NCBI GenBank assembly: GCA_964030475.1
Contig: CAXIPT010000004.1
Span: 844,385-908,384, forward strand
Direction of reading: 5' to 3'
Source of the DNA: Tethya wilhelma
Lineage: Eukaryota > Porifera > Demospongiae > Tethyida > Tethyidae
Length of the DNA stretch: 64,000 nt
The translations under genes were made by a program, and so were the position numbers. The notes beneath the pieces are model-generated. The model searched no databases. It saw only the letters and a program-made list of their open reading frames with translations, and had not been told where the DNA came from. Each line of letters starts with the position of its first letter. Positions within the stretch are counted from its first letter, which is position 1. Below, in pieces: positions 1-28,294 of the stretch.

Positions 1-224
1 TAGCTGGCCTATTGGCCATTTTAGCTGGAATATTGCTCGGAACTAAAGTTTATCTGGTTTGAGAATGCTGGTAGAAAAAATTTAATAACTTTCTAAATAT
101 CCAACCGATTTCAAAATTCCAAGCAAAATTGGAAAGCACTCGTTCTCCCTGTTCTTTTGGTTGCTTTTCCGGCAGCATTCTCAAACCAGATGGACTTTAG
201 CTATATCCTCTCTTTTTCTTTCAG
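1..224. other. Intron sequence upstream of the first visible WDFY3 exon
   Basis: A pyrimidine-rich tract ending in tttcag leads into the exon at 225. I see no other feature. The 5' exons of the gene lie outside the window. Confidence 0.6.
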
Positions 225-17672
<17,448 letters not shown>

Positions 17673-18163
17673 CACCATAACAGTAAACAGTAAAATTTTT
17701 TTAATGTTTTAATGAATTTTTTTGAACGTAAGTGATGTACAAATTTGTATGTTGTTGCAATTTTTTGTGTTTTGGAAGACATTTTTAATTTGAGTCAAGC
17801 AGGCCAGCTGCTAAGGATTTTTTAATTGTTTCAGCATGACTAATATGTTTGCTTGTGCGCAGCAGCTAGAGAATGTCTATCATGGTTACCATGGCTGTGC
17901 CTAGCAATGAGTTAGTTTGCAACAATTATAGTCAATACTGTCACAATTTTTATAATTATACTGAGAATATCGCAGCTATAGCGACCAACACAACTAGAAA
18001 CGCAAAATGAAAAACTACATATGTACCAGGTGTGTATCAAGTACAATATATATATATAGTCATATACTATTATAAAGTTATAAGTATTAGTAAAAGTGTT
18101 ATAAATGCATGCATGTGACATGCAACATCTTGGTTACAAGACAGTGTCTATGATAAACTACAG
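17673..18163. other. Intergenic region between convergent genes
   Basis: AT-rich 3' flank shared by WDFY3 (+) and the Death-ankyrin gene (-). I see no open frame, repeat or clear processing signal that I could assign. Confidence 0.5.
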
Positions 18164-20312
18164 CTAGTCTTGTGGATCAATTGATTGCAAATATTCAGCA
18201 ACCTCGTCATGGCCCCTTATTCGTGCCAATTCAAGTGCTGTGTTTGCGTGTTGTCCTCCTTCACATGGATTGAGACAGCAGCCTGGGTCACAGTCTTCGA
18301 TAAAGAACTTCACCGCCTTTAGCCTTCCTTCACGTGCTGCAAGATGTAAGCAGTTATTTCCACGAGTCGTCTTATGACTATAGGATCACAATACTTGTTC
18401 GTCACAAGAAACTTGATCAAAGAAACGTATCCTCTCATGCTAGCAAAATGAAGTGGCGTCATTTGTAATTCTGGCGTTAGTATATTAGGGTCGCACTTCA
18501 ATTCTTCAATGAGGTACTTTGCCACATCAAGATGACCGCGGTGATATGCTGCCAAGTGTAGAGGAGTGCGTCCATACTTTTCTTGAACTTCAAGCACTTC
18601 TTTGATCGTCTTGCCATACTTTTGTAGCAATTCCTCATCCAGCAAATACTTGACTACTTCGAGATGACCACTTTCACAGGCTAGATGCAGAGGTATGGCA
18701 TCTTCAAAACCTTTCTGGAATGGACTACATTTGTGGATTTCAATAAAATACTTCACGGCTTCCAAGTGGCCAAATTGAGCAGCATGATGAAGAGAGGTGT
18801 TGTGGTAATTTTTATTCTTAGCCATTGGATTGCGGTGTTGATCTTCTATCAAATATTTTACAATGTCCATGTGGCCTCCACGAGCGGCAAAATTGAGAGG
18901 GGTTATTCCATTATCTCGGGTCGGAATATCTGGGTCACATTTCAGTTCAGGATCAGAGATCAGATATTTGACAATATCCAAATGACCAAAATAACTGGCT
19001 AGATGCAATGGTGTTCGACCATCATTTGAATACATGGTCAAAACATCACTGAGAGTATGACTCTCTTTCATTTTCTGTACCAGAATCTTAACAGCATAAA
19101 GGCCACCAAGTTTGCAGGCAAGATGGAACGGAGTGAATCCATGCTTATCTTTCCTTGAAGTGTCGGTCTCTTTCGACATAACTAATCCCTTGAATGCTTT
19201 TTCAAACTCACAAAACTGTTGAATTGCTCGAGGCAGGTTATCTGAGAGACGAGGATATGGTTCGTCGACACTCAAACTACTCTTCTGCTTATTGAGTTTA
19301 GTATTCCATCCATGGCCACCTTTATCATACTCCTATAAAAGTATATATACAATAGATAATAACATTCAACATTATTAATTTTTGTTACAATTTATTTCTT
19401 GTACCTCACTGAATTCCCCTTTAGAGCCAATTCCTTCGGGATCACCATCAGAATCTGGTTGTGCTGTATGTGTATATTATTTTTTAAATTAATGATTATA
19501 AGAGTCATCATTAATTTTTTGATGTTGATAATCGTATTATAAATTATTTTTATTTTTATTATTATGAATATATACCTGGTAGACAGTAGAGCCTTTCAAT
19601 TTCTTTAGCTAGTCCATTTTCATCTACAGCTGGGGATTTTAACACATCGACAATCATCTGCCAAGTAACAGGTGTGTCCGTGTTCTTATTCAACCAAAAC
19701 TCAAGTACACTTGTGAGACTCCTTCCACAATCACTTGGGAAATTAGTCTCAAACTCCTTTAGCTTTGATGGATCTATTTTCAGCTGTATTCCAATAGTGT
19801 ACCATTTGCTGTTCACTTGGCTCAAATGGTTAGTCAGGTTTGCAATATTTAATTCTAGATCTGCATGCATGACATTGTTGAAAATGATTACAAAAGTATA
19901 CATTAATCTTTATACCTTCTCCAGGACCAGGATTGGGTTCCACATCACCAGAAATGATCAAAAGTAAAGGTAGAGCCACTAAGGTTGACTTTGGTATGGC
20001 CAGTGCTCTGCCTACCACACTGCGACACACAGCAACCCCATGACCAATGAGACCAAGTACTCTTTGATCAAAAACATGAAACTTCATAGAACTGTCACAG
20101 TATGGTGAGACAAAATGAGGATCTGTATACAACAGAGCTACAATACATGTGATCAGAAAGTGAAGAAGAGTTTTAAAAGATGTTTTGTGACCAGATTGAT
20201 GCCCAGCTCTTCCAACAGTTGACACTTTGCATTGGCTCTTCAAGTATCGTCCAACTGAAGCAGCATGGTAGAGCCCAATACGAGCTCTCCAAGTCTCTAT
20301 ATCAATACCCAT
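18164..20312 (-). CDS. 2A-like leader, Death domain and ankyrin-repeat protein
   Basis: Exons (minus strand): 20312-19916, 19860-19576, 19463-19405 and 19332 to about 18164. Exon 1 (132 codons, ATG at 20312) has a hydrophobic stretch (LLHFLITCIVALLY, residues 49-62), then LVALPLLLIISG directly followed by DVEPNPGP (123-130), the 2A-like consensus. Exon 2 encodes a Death-type helical domain (about 140-225: VNSKWYTIGIQLKID, then EFWLNKNTDTPVTWQMIVDV). Exon 4 has seven ankyrin repeats (DGRTPLHLASYFGHLDIVKY and similar). A one-base shift near 18381 then moves two more repeats (NNCLHLAAREGRL) into another frame, ending at TAG 18164. Death-ankyrin proteins usually act in signalling or innate immunity. 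A 2A peptide would release the leader from the Death-ankyrin part during translation. Family and role are inferred; the exon joins keep frame. Confidence 0.8.
19923..19946 (-). other. 2A-like ribosome-skipping motif DVEPNPGP
   Basis: Codons 123-130 of the Death-ankyrin gene match D-V/I-E-x-N-P-G-P at every fixed position, preceded by a leucine-rich segment as in known 2A peptides. Skipping would occur between G129 and P130. The intron follows two codons later, so the motif ends exon 1. Such motifs are known in animal non-LTR retrotransposons and at the N-terminus of sea urchin NLR proteins. Activity here is inferred. Confidence 0.8.
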
Positions 20313-21205
20313 CACAACACGAAATCTTTAGAAACTTGTACTGAAAAGTTAGACTAAAACGTTAAGCTTATATATTATGTTATTTGGTAACCATGCCAGA
20401 TATAACAAAAAACTCCTTGACAAACAAGCTAGTTCCAAGAATCAATAAGAATGCAGTGAATAATATAATCAGAATATCTGCATGATAACATTTAGGATAA
20501 AGTGACTTATGAATTTTGTATTTAGCATAAATGACTGCCCCACCCCTATTTGTGCATAATCATCATTCCACAATGTCATGTGTATTTTTTATGACTATAC
20601 TATCGACTTCAAGAAGTAGAGCAAAAACATAAAATTTATTTTAACTTTCATTAAAATGATCACTATTATAATACTTTTAACTTTTAAAGATTAATTTCTG
20701 TCTATGGATTGAACCATACTTTGATGAAGGCTGAGTAGATTCGTTGTTTTATTATTATTTATGGTCTAATGAATAACATTAAATAATTATCTCAGTCTCA
20801 AACACACACAAACAACACCATGATCGAAGCTTGAAGCTTATATACTTCACTTCCAGGCTTCAAGGTATCATACAGTTCAAACTCATATGCAAGTTGATCA
20901 GATTAGGATCATGCTAGCTCAATTCCCGTATAGAACTGCATTAGAGCAAAATTAATTCAAAACAATCATGAATATTATAGACATCTACAGTACTGTAACT
21001 TAGGCTTTTGTTAAATCTAATTCTATTTAATCATGAACTATATAATAATTATTGTTATACCTTCATCCAGTGTCCAAATTAATAATAATTATGCATTCAT
21101 GTAAACAACAACAACAACAACAACATCAATATTAAAACAAACTAAATTTATATATAGTCATATAATTATGATGGCTATAATATATAGACACATATAGCTA
21201 TGATG
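20313..21205. other. Intergenic region upstream of the 2A-Death-ankyrin gene
   Basis: Very AT-rich, with (CAA)n near 21103-21124. No open frame or recognised element. It should contain the promoter of the 2A gene, but I cannot place one. Confidence 0.5.
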
Positions 21206-21971
21206 TCAGCGCAAGAATTTCATGTATAAGTAACTGGCTAATACAAACAGCACAGCCACAAGAAAAAACTTCCAACCCATGACAGCACGTGAGATACTCC
21301 AAGCCCAGCTAGTTGGTGATTCCTGTTCTTTCAGCTTCTCATCAATCCAACGTCTCACTTCTGGATCACTCAACTGGCTTTTAGCTGCAGAAGATGCTGC
21401 TAGCTTGTATATCTCTTGTTTTGTTTTCTCCCTTTCTAGTAGCACTTGTCTATTGGCTTCAATCGCAGCCATTCTTACTTCTGCTTGTGTTTCTCGCTGT
21501 CTCTGTGCTTCTATTTTATCCCTTTCTATAGTTGTTCTGTGCATCTCCATTTCTTTCTCCTTATCTGCTTGTATTTTGGCCATTCGTACCATTTTTTCCC
21601 TTTCAGCATTCTCAGAATCTGCTTGAGCCTGTATTTCACGTTGTCGTGTTTCCACAGCCTTAGTTTGAATGTCATGCTGAAGTTCAGCTAGTTTTAATCC
21701 TGATTCTGTTTTCGTCTGTAAAACCAGCGCCCCATGTTGTCTTTCAGCACATCTATATATATATATATTATATAGATAAAATAAAAGAGAAGTACAGATG
21801 AACACAACATAAAGACAACTCAACCCGAGGCTCAGAATATACCTCTGCATCACGGTGCATGATTCAGTGATCATGAAAAGGCGTGACTTACTTAGGACAG
21901 ATGCCTTCGACTTTCTCTGTAAGTGGTAAATAAGATGTGCATTCGTTGCATTCCTTGCAGTATGTAGGCAT
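21206..21971 (-). CDS. CxxC-knuckle/coiled-coil protein 1 with C-terminal membrane segment
   Basis: Two exons: 21971-21892 and 21752-21206 (208 aa). Exon 1 encodes MPTYCKECNECTSYLPL. The intron falls between the last two cysteines, so the joined product has CKEC followed about 20 residues later by CPKC, a probable zinc knuckle. Exon 2 is a long charged coiled coil rich in E, K, Q and R. It ends with a short amphipathic part and a hydrophobic segment (KFFLVAVLFVLASYLYMKF) that fits a tail anchor. Paralogues with the same first exon, intron position and coil lie at 36483-37983 and 40992-43331. It is divergent from TMA16, with 213 bp between start codons. I do not recognise the family. Confidence 0.75.
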
Positions 21972-22184
21972 GGCTGAAGCTGACTCTTTTCTTTCCTCTC
22001 GATCTGATTATTCTCGAGCTGATTTAGCCTCGTACCCAGGCCACTCCCTCTTCGAGTGAAAGGTCAAAGGGGAGAGCCTGGCCATAATGGGTACGAGGCA
22101 AACTTGAGTGTGGTCAAGTTGCATGTGACCACGTGTTCAGAAAGCAGAGCTTTGTGTAGATCCACATACATCCACACACAGGCC
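21972..22184. promoter_or_regulatory. Shared divergent promoter region of the CxxC gene and TMA16
   Basis: Only 213 bp separate two divergent start codons, so a bidirectional promoter is likely. It contains an imperfect hairpin (22027-22099: gcctcgtacccaggcc mirrored by ggcc then gggtacgaggc). A similar hairpin lies at about 31390-31465, so this one may be a small repeat insertion. No TATA box is assigned. Confidence 0.45.
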
Positions 22185-22881
22185 ATGGTAAGTAAACTTG
22201 ATTGAAAGAGGAATTGATGTGCTTTTATAATATATATATCACAATCTAGACTACTATATTATCCACACTACTAGTTTTNCATTTTGTCAATTATGTGCCA
22301 TATAGTTTTGAACTTTAATTTCTTTTTCAGCCTAAAGAGAAGAAGAAGGTATCTCGTCCTCACAAACAGAAGAAGGTGGTTCATCCTGGATCAAGAAAGG
22401 CAGCCCAGATGACCAAAGACATCCACCACAAAGAGAAAGTTGAAAGGTCAATACAAGACTATTCATAATTTGAAGTTTGGTGTTAACATTGAGGTGTTCC
22501 ATGTTCATGAGACACGCCACAGATAATATACTCCAGCACATACCCACTGATTATGGGAACCTGTTATCTTACACACGTACATACAGGAGAAAAGCAGAGA
22601 GACAGCTAGCTGTTTCTAACCAAGGTGAGATGAGTTGAACAAGATAGCCTCTGTAACTTATCTAACATAATCTTCATTCACTTTCAGTGATAAAGTTGAT
22701 GTGGTTTCGAGAGAGACTTGATGAGACCAAGAAGTCTTGCACTGTTGAGGAAATGACAGAGCTTGTTGCTAGGTACATTATATGTACTATATAGATTTCC
22801 ACTACTGTACTGTACTAACATTGTACAATAGAATTACATGTAATACTAAATAGACTCAAGTTTATCTGCAGTGAGCTAGGT

Positions 22882-22925
<44 letters not shown>

Positions 22926-23471
22926 CTATATATGTCGTCATGATGATCAACTTGAGGAAATTGTTGGGCTCCAATTAGAAAAGCCCCTCCACACATCCAG
23001 TCACTACCGGCAGCAACATGCCAGCCGAGAAGATTCACTGAGACACCTCATACTGAAAGAGAGGGAGCTCTTTGAAGGACCTGGGTTTGGTGAGCACTAA
23101 ATAGAATACTCAATTGAATCTTAACAGGATTCACATATTGGCAATGTCTATGTAGTAATGGAGCTTATAGGTTCCACCATAGTAATAGTCTCAACTCATC
23201 ATTAACTAATTGTGCTAGCAATTTATGTAAGTTTCTTTTGATCACTTGCTGTAGATGCACCTGATCTTACAACACCTAAGCTGTTTAAAAACTTCTTGTA
23301 AGTTATTATAAGTCCACATTATCATTCAAACTAGAGTTCTAGTTCAATGTTAACAATTATTTGTATCCTTAATTGTTTGATGTCTGCAGATTGTGGAAGG
23401 GAGAAGAGAATATGTTACCCAAGCTACCCCTGAAAAAGTATTGTAGGACGTCATCTAAAAAGTCATTGTAA
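22185..23471 (+). CDS. TMA16: TMA16 orthologue (translation machinery-associated protein 16)
   Basis: Seven exons: 22185-22187 (ATG only), 22331-22446, 22587-22624, 22688-22772, 22926-23089, 23255-23297 and 23390-23471 (TAA). They join in frame to 176 aa. TMA16 is a small nuclear factor that associates with pre-60S ribosomes. The N-terminus is basic (KKVVHPGSRKAAQMTKD, matching the family's HPxSRKAAQ signature). The middle has LMWFRERLDE, and the C-terminal part has FEGPGFDAPDLTTPKLFKNF followed by a WKGEENMLPKLPLK tail. The length is slightly below that of animal homologues, which carry an acidic tail missing here. A decayed copy lies at 44052-46108. An N at 22279 is intronic. Confidence 0.9.
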
Positions 23472-23810
23472 CTTTATGCGTGTGTATGTGTATGTCAGTG
23501 TGTGTATGTACAATCCTGTACGTTTGTTGAAAGTGAATCAGTGTGAATTGCTTCTTCATACTTATTCTTTTATGCTCCACCACAATCAAAGATTTATTAA
23601 TGTTAATTAGTATTAAAAATCACATGTATATATACATGAATTGTCTCAAAGCTAGTTGTACATAATTATTATTATGTAATCAGAAATTATGTGACAGAAG
23701 TACTTACAGGATGCCGTGACATTAAATAACTATATTTGTCATGATAATTATTATAAACTATTCTCCATAATTATATAATTATAGCAAGTGTATAAAGTTT
23801 GATTTAGCTA

Positions 23811-26084
23811 TCATTCATTTTGTTTCCAAATTTTGAAAGTCTCCCCAACACACGAATCAAAACTCTCAAGAGTTGGAGGTCGAACCAGACCAGCACAAGA
23901 TGATTCCCTGTGAGCAGTAGAAGTATACTGAGCTCCATCTCGTGAATTGGTGGTCCACAGCGAGAGCCAACTGTTTTCTTTAACGTAGTAGAGTCTGATG
24001 TCATCTTGATCACACACAACATCACCAATTGCTCTGCCACGAGCGTAAATTTGGAATACTTCAGCATAACATTCAGACACCTTTGGGAGATTGTTGAATC
24101 CATACTCTAGTGTTGGGGTTCCTGGACAGGTTGATTTTGTACAACTTGTGGCATCTTGACAACCAAGCCAGTTTCCAGGTTCATTTTTGTAATGAATTCC
24201 AACGCGGTCTCCACTTCGAACTTGTCCAGCACTGTCAAACCGATAAATCTGGAACACTAACCCTGTGCAAGTTGCAAAGTCAACTGCATCCATATTTAGC
24301 TTTGGACAATCATGCCAGGTACAAGAACTTCCAGCAGAAGCAGCACAACTCAAATAGTGGTATCGATCATATATGACTGCAAAGCAATGGTGTTCCCACT
24401 GAAGAGTTCTGCATGTGTAATGAATATTGTCACAATGATTAGTATGTAATTCATAAAATTGTTGGTCACCTGATGCGCGGGCTCACCCAGGCCCCTTAAA
24501 ACTCAACAACTCACTGAAATTTTTTTAAAAATAAATTTTCAACCTGCATTGGGCTACTACCATTATAACTGTACAACTCTGCATGCCCATGGTTGATTTT
24601 CCCCCCCATGGAGGATCTATATATTAATTATAAGGTCAATTATAGCATAATAATTTAATTGAATTGGTATGGATTAACCCACCACAGGTTACAGTCTAAT
24701 AAAACTTTTATAAAAGATTGTTCTGATCCTTTATAGCAAAATATAAATGAATATTAATAAATTTAGTATACTAGTAATTATTATACCTCTGTTGCTTGGA
24801 GTAGTGGTGGCTAGTGAGGTTGGATCGTCCCCATAAGTAATTACTGAGTCGCTGTATCTCACACCCCTGAAAATGCCTTGAATGGGATAACTTGTTCCTT
24901 CCTCATTGTTAGCATATATAGGTGTCAGAGTAGCTGTGTATGGCACATCCAAAGTGTAGTGAGTATTAGTTACAGTAGCAGTAATCTGCGAGTTTGGCTG
25001 CACAGTTATACCAGCTCTAATCTGCTCTTGATGTGATTCAGTCTTACTTCCACCAACCGTGTATGTGTGGGTAGTTGATGTTGTCACGGTTACCTGTATA
25101 GGTATGATTATACAATGTCATAATAATCATGATGACATGCATGCATGATAATAGTATACATGCAGTTACTAATACAGTAGTATAGTTTGCAATAATAAGC
25201 AGGGTACTAAACTTGGCATTCACAGACAGAGCTCATGCATGAACGTGCAGTAATGTTTCTTACTGTGGATGATAGACCTAAATCCGGCACACCAGCAGTC
25301 ACTTGCATTGAAACGCCATACTGAAATGCTCTGCTTTCACTCCACGAGTAGCTTTCATCAACAGAGTACGTCAGAACCTCTGTTACCATTTGTGCACTAG
25401 CATCATTGTTGATCAATCTAGCACGAGCAACTACTTCAGGGAATGAGTTCGACCTGCTGAAACTTCTTGTGTCATATTGAACGTTTGTAAGACGATAGCC
25501 TGTCACATGTTTTGTTTCAATGTATCGCACAGCAGATGACTTTAACACATATGCTGGTCTAGATGGATATCCACGGTTTGCAACGGCAAATATTGCTTCT
25601 ACTCCTACATAATATAGCATTACACACACAAAAAAATTAAAGGTGCATGCTTCGATCATTCAAAATAATCAGTATAATTATTAATTATGCCTATAATTAT
25701 AATATGAGACTGTAAGCAGTTACAATTAAATACTAATAAAAATAATTATATTATGATGCTTCAGCTTAATTATTAATAGGTTGCCAAGCATCATGGCCAA
25801 TTTGGAGCCCTGGTATTATGCATATAAATAAAAGCCATAGGTTAATCGTGAATGTCCCACAGACATCATATATGCATGCATAATTATTAGTTAATGATAC
25901 GGCAAACATGTTGCACATAAATTTGTGCTAACCTTGGGAAGTAACGCTAGCAAAATTCTCTGAAGTAGAAAATGCTTTCCACACATCCACATCTCTGTTA
26001 GCGCCAGTTTTCTCATTGTTCCATAACCATTGCCATCTACCAATCTCAGTGTATTCAGTCTTGACACATGAAATATCATTTGAA
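23811..26084 (-). CDS. Aerolysin-like (ETX/MTX2-type) beta-pore-forming protein with C-terminal repeat domain, 5' end missing
   Basis: Exons: 26084-25934, 25604-25213, 25093-24787 and 24376-23811 (stop TGA). The first two visible exons resemble a Vps62-like beta domain (NEKTGANRDVDVWKAF, RGYPSRPAYVLK). The next part is Ser/Thr-rich alternating beta sequence with the look of an aerolysin-fold insertion and stem (YSVDESYSWSESRAFQYGVS, then SKTESHQEQIRAGITVQPNS). The last exon has two cysteine-rich repeats, each with FQIY, GD and a W-L/W-S motif (GNWLGC, SWLSLW). Such proteins are usually secreted and form oligomeric pores in defence or digestion. No signal-peptide exon was found: upstream is an ACGG/CCGT-rich repeat and then an N. 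It is absent from the corresponding place in block B. Domain calls are by eye. Confidence 0.65.
24420..24786. other. Intron of the aerolysin-like gene
   Basis: AT-rich intron with no further open frame or repeat that I recognise. Confidence 0.5.
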
Positions 26085-26103
26085 CTGGCACAGGAAAAAC
26101 ATG

Positions 26104-26400
26104 TTGGTTAAACGGATACCGTTTGCTAGCGTATTTACTACATAAACGGCATGTCATACGGGAAGTCCGTTGGCAAATACACGGACACCGTCCATCTAGT
26201 AATGGGACTCTTGATACGGACTAACATAAACGGTACCGTGGTTTATTCCGTGTTTTTACCGTCTAGTCCGTCGTTGGATACCGTCTGTGCGCTGTCTGCT
26301 CAGTTTACTTTCCCGTGCCTGTGAATGAAGCAACGGATCAAACGGTAGTGCCGTTGTTTCAGCCCAAAATACGGCTATACCCTGGTAGTACCGTGACGGT
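26104..26400. repeat. ACGG/CCGT-rich island
   Basis: About 20 occurrences of ACGG or CCGT fall in 300 bases (for example aaacggataccgtttgc, acggaagtccgtt-like, ggtagtaccgtgacggtaag), far above the AT-rich surroundings. No open frame and no regular period. It lies between the aerolysin-like gene and a copia gag fragment, and may be the end of an unrecognised element. Confidence 0.5.
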
Positions 26401-26568
26401 AAGCTTTCATTTTAGCCCCGCCCATTTGAATAAACCTCGTCTTCAATAAAAATAAACTGAGACAATGGTACAAATAAAATAAACAAATCAATACAAGGTA
26501 AGATAAAAATAAGCTAACAATATTTGTAGGTGTAGCAGTAAATGAATACAGTTTGTATGGCACTAGGN

Positions 26569-27131
26569 TTCAGTTCCTCGTGAAAGAGTCTCTCAGTGAC
26601 TAATTCCCACTCGGGAACATTTTCCGATTGAGCCTCAAGTGCTGTTACAAGCATATCGTATGAGGGTGGCAAGCTGGCTAGTAGGTGAACTACCCGATCC
26701 TCGTTGGACACAGCATCACCAATCACGGCAAGAGCTTCAAACACCTCCGTCATCACTTTGATGTGCTGGTGCATTGACTCGCCTTCCTTAAGCTGCAATG
26801 AAAAGAGCTTTCTCCTTAATTGTAGTTTGTTGGACCACGTTTTCCGCTGGAATTGTTCCTGCAGTTTGTCCCAGACTGCCTTGGGGTCCTCAGGATCATT
26901 GATCAAGTAGAGCAGTGATGGATCTACCGATAAAACAACAATAGCTAATGCTTTGTCCTTTCTTGCATTGAATTTTTTTCGAGTGTCTGCATTTGCATCT
27001 TCCGCCAATACTTCTGTGCCAGCAACTATCTCCCAGAGGCTGTCCTTTATCAGTGCCATCTTGCACTGTACCTTCCAGGTAGGATAGTTCTTTCCATTTA
27101 AAGGCACTATTGCTGTCTTCAATTCTGCCAT
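26569..27131 (-). CDS. Copia-type gag fragment (UBN2-like)
   Basis: The open frame starts at an ATG at 27131 (MAELKTAIVPLNGKNYPTW) and is cut by the N at 26568. The order NYPTWK, then AVWDKLQEQFQRK, LQLRRKLFSLQLKEGESMHQ and VHLLASLPPSYDMLVTAL is typical of the N-terminal capsid part of Ty1/copia polyproteins. Protease, integrase and reverse transcriptase are absent from the window. Either the element was truncated or the rest was lost at the contig join. Confidence 0.88.
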
Positions 27132-27606
27132 TCTGTAAGGCTGACTAGCAATATTCGAACACTGAATTTACTACTGACTGTTCCTTTAACTTTACTGCAC
27201 TTAACTCCCTAGCTATACTTTCCTAGCAATACTTTCTTGTTATACTTGGAGTCCTGATTATACTTGTTGGAGTCCTGGGCCCATAACCTGTTGGCGAGTT
27301 AAAGCGCAAGGGATTTAAACTTTTGTGTGTCAGTTGACGGGATTAACTTTAATGAAAGAGAGAAACTACTGAGAAAACACATTCACAATTCTAAAAACGA
27401 AAAACTAAAACTCAGCTTAAATAGACTAACAGAATTACTATGACAACAAGATTAAGTGTGAATAAACAACACCTAACAACTAATAAGACTAGTTAACAAC
27501 TACACACAAATAAGTGCTAACATGATAATTACATACTACACACATTTGCACAAACTAGATTAAAGACTAACACTAAGAGTTACAAGTCCATCACAATAAA
27601 CAACTA
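26569..27606 (-). mobile_element. Partial Ty1/copia LTR retrotransposon (5' LTR plus gag)
   Basis: On the minus strand an LTR of about 315 bp (about 27606-27289, inner end ...cgccaaca) is followed directly by ggttatgggcccag, which resembles the initiator-tRNA-Met half-molecule primer site of animal copia elements. The gag gene follows. The outer LTR edge is approximate and the other LTR is not present. The insertion lies immediately 3' of the exon at 27619-27887. Confidence 0.7.
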
Positions 27607-27618
27607 AACACATTAAGT

Positions 27619-27887
27619 CTAAGTGTAACTTTTCCACAAAACCGATAGTACAAACCCCACCCCCAATCTCTCAGCCCCACTCTTGATCTCTCTGTACCTT
27701 GTCATGGTGTAGGCTAGGCTCTTACGATAACAGTAATGGACATCACTGACTTCAGCTACCTCGTACTCTGCACCTTTTCTCTTTGGTATGGGAATGTCGT
27801 ACACTTTAGTGTTTTTCAGGTCAGGCCACGAGTAGACGTAGACTTTGTCCTGTAGGTCGAGTGCCATTATAGGACGACTGTGGTCAT
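27619..27887 (-). pseudogene. Orphan last exon of a secreted-protein gene (paralogue of 46474-48135)
   Basis: Starts after an acceptor at 27888. It reads DDHSRPIMALDLQDKVYVYS, then WPDLKNTKVYDIPIPKRKG, and ends at TAG 27619. The acceptor phase (one base carried over) fits the donor at 46937 in block B, where a decayed homologue of this exon lies at 46474-46640. The upstream exons of this copy are missing: a copia element lies on the 3' side and an LRP-like remnant lies upstream. It looks like the surviving fragment of a duplicated gene. Confidence 0.6.
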
Positions 27888-28261
27888 CTTTATATGTACC
27901 AATATGTGTGTGTATGCGTTAAAAGGTAACAATTGCATGTAGAAGGGAATTGTTCGTTGAGAGGTGATATTCACTAGGGATCTGGAGAGAGGAGACGGGA
28001 ACAAGTTATTGCTAGTGATCAATCAAACACCTAATGCAAGATTTAAACGAGCTCTTGTTTGATTGCTTTTCTTTTAATAAAATTAATGACACTGTACCCC
28101 CAATTAAAAACCACAAATGGTAGTAATACATCTGGCTTGATAATTATGTATTATCTATGTGTAAAAAACTAACAGACATAAGCATTTTCAGTAGCTGCAT
28201 CGATCATCATCATACACACTAGCACTCTTCATCATGATCGTGTANCACACACACACACACA

Positions 28262-28294
<33 letters not shown>

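Noticed and set aside
25605..25659. Signal-peptide-like start MIEACTFNFFVCVMLYYVG for the aerolysin-like gene
   Set aside because: The acceptor at 25605 joins in phase to the upstream exon ending at 25934, so this hydrophobic stretch is intron sequence. An alternative promoter here is not excluded.
25891..26157. 88-codon minus-strand frame with cysteines
   Set aside because: A different frame of the same DNA reads as the aerolysin-like gene's first visible exon, with proper splice sites and domain-like sequence.
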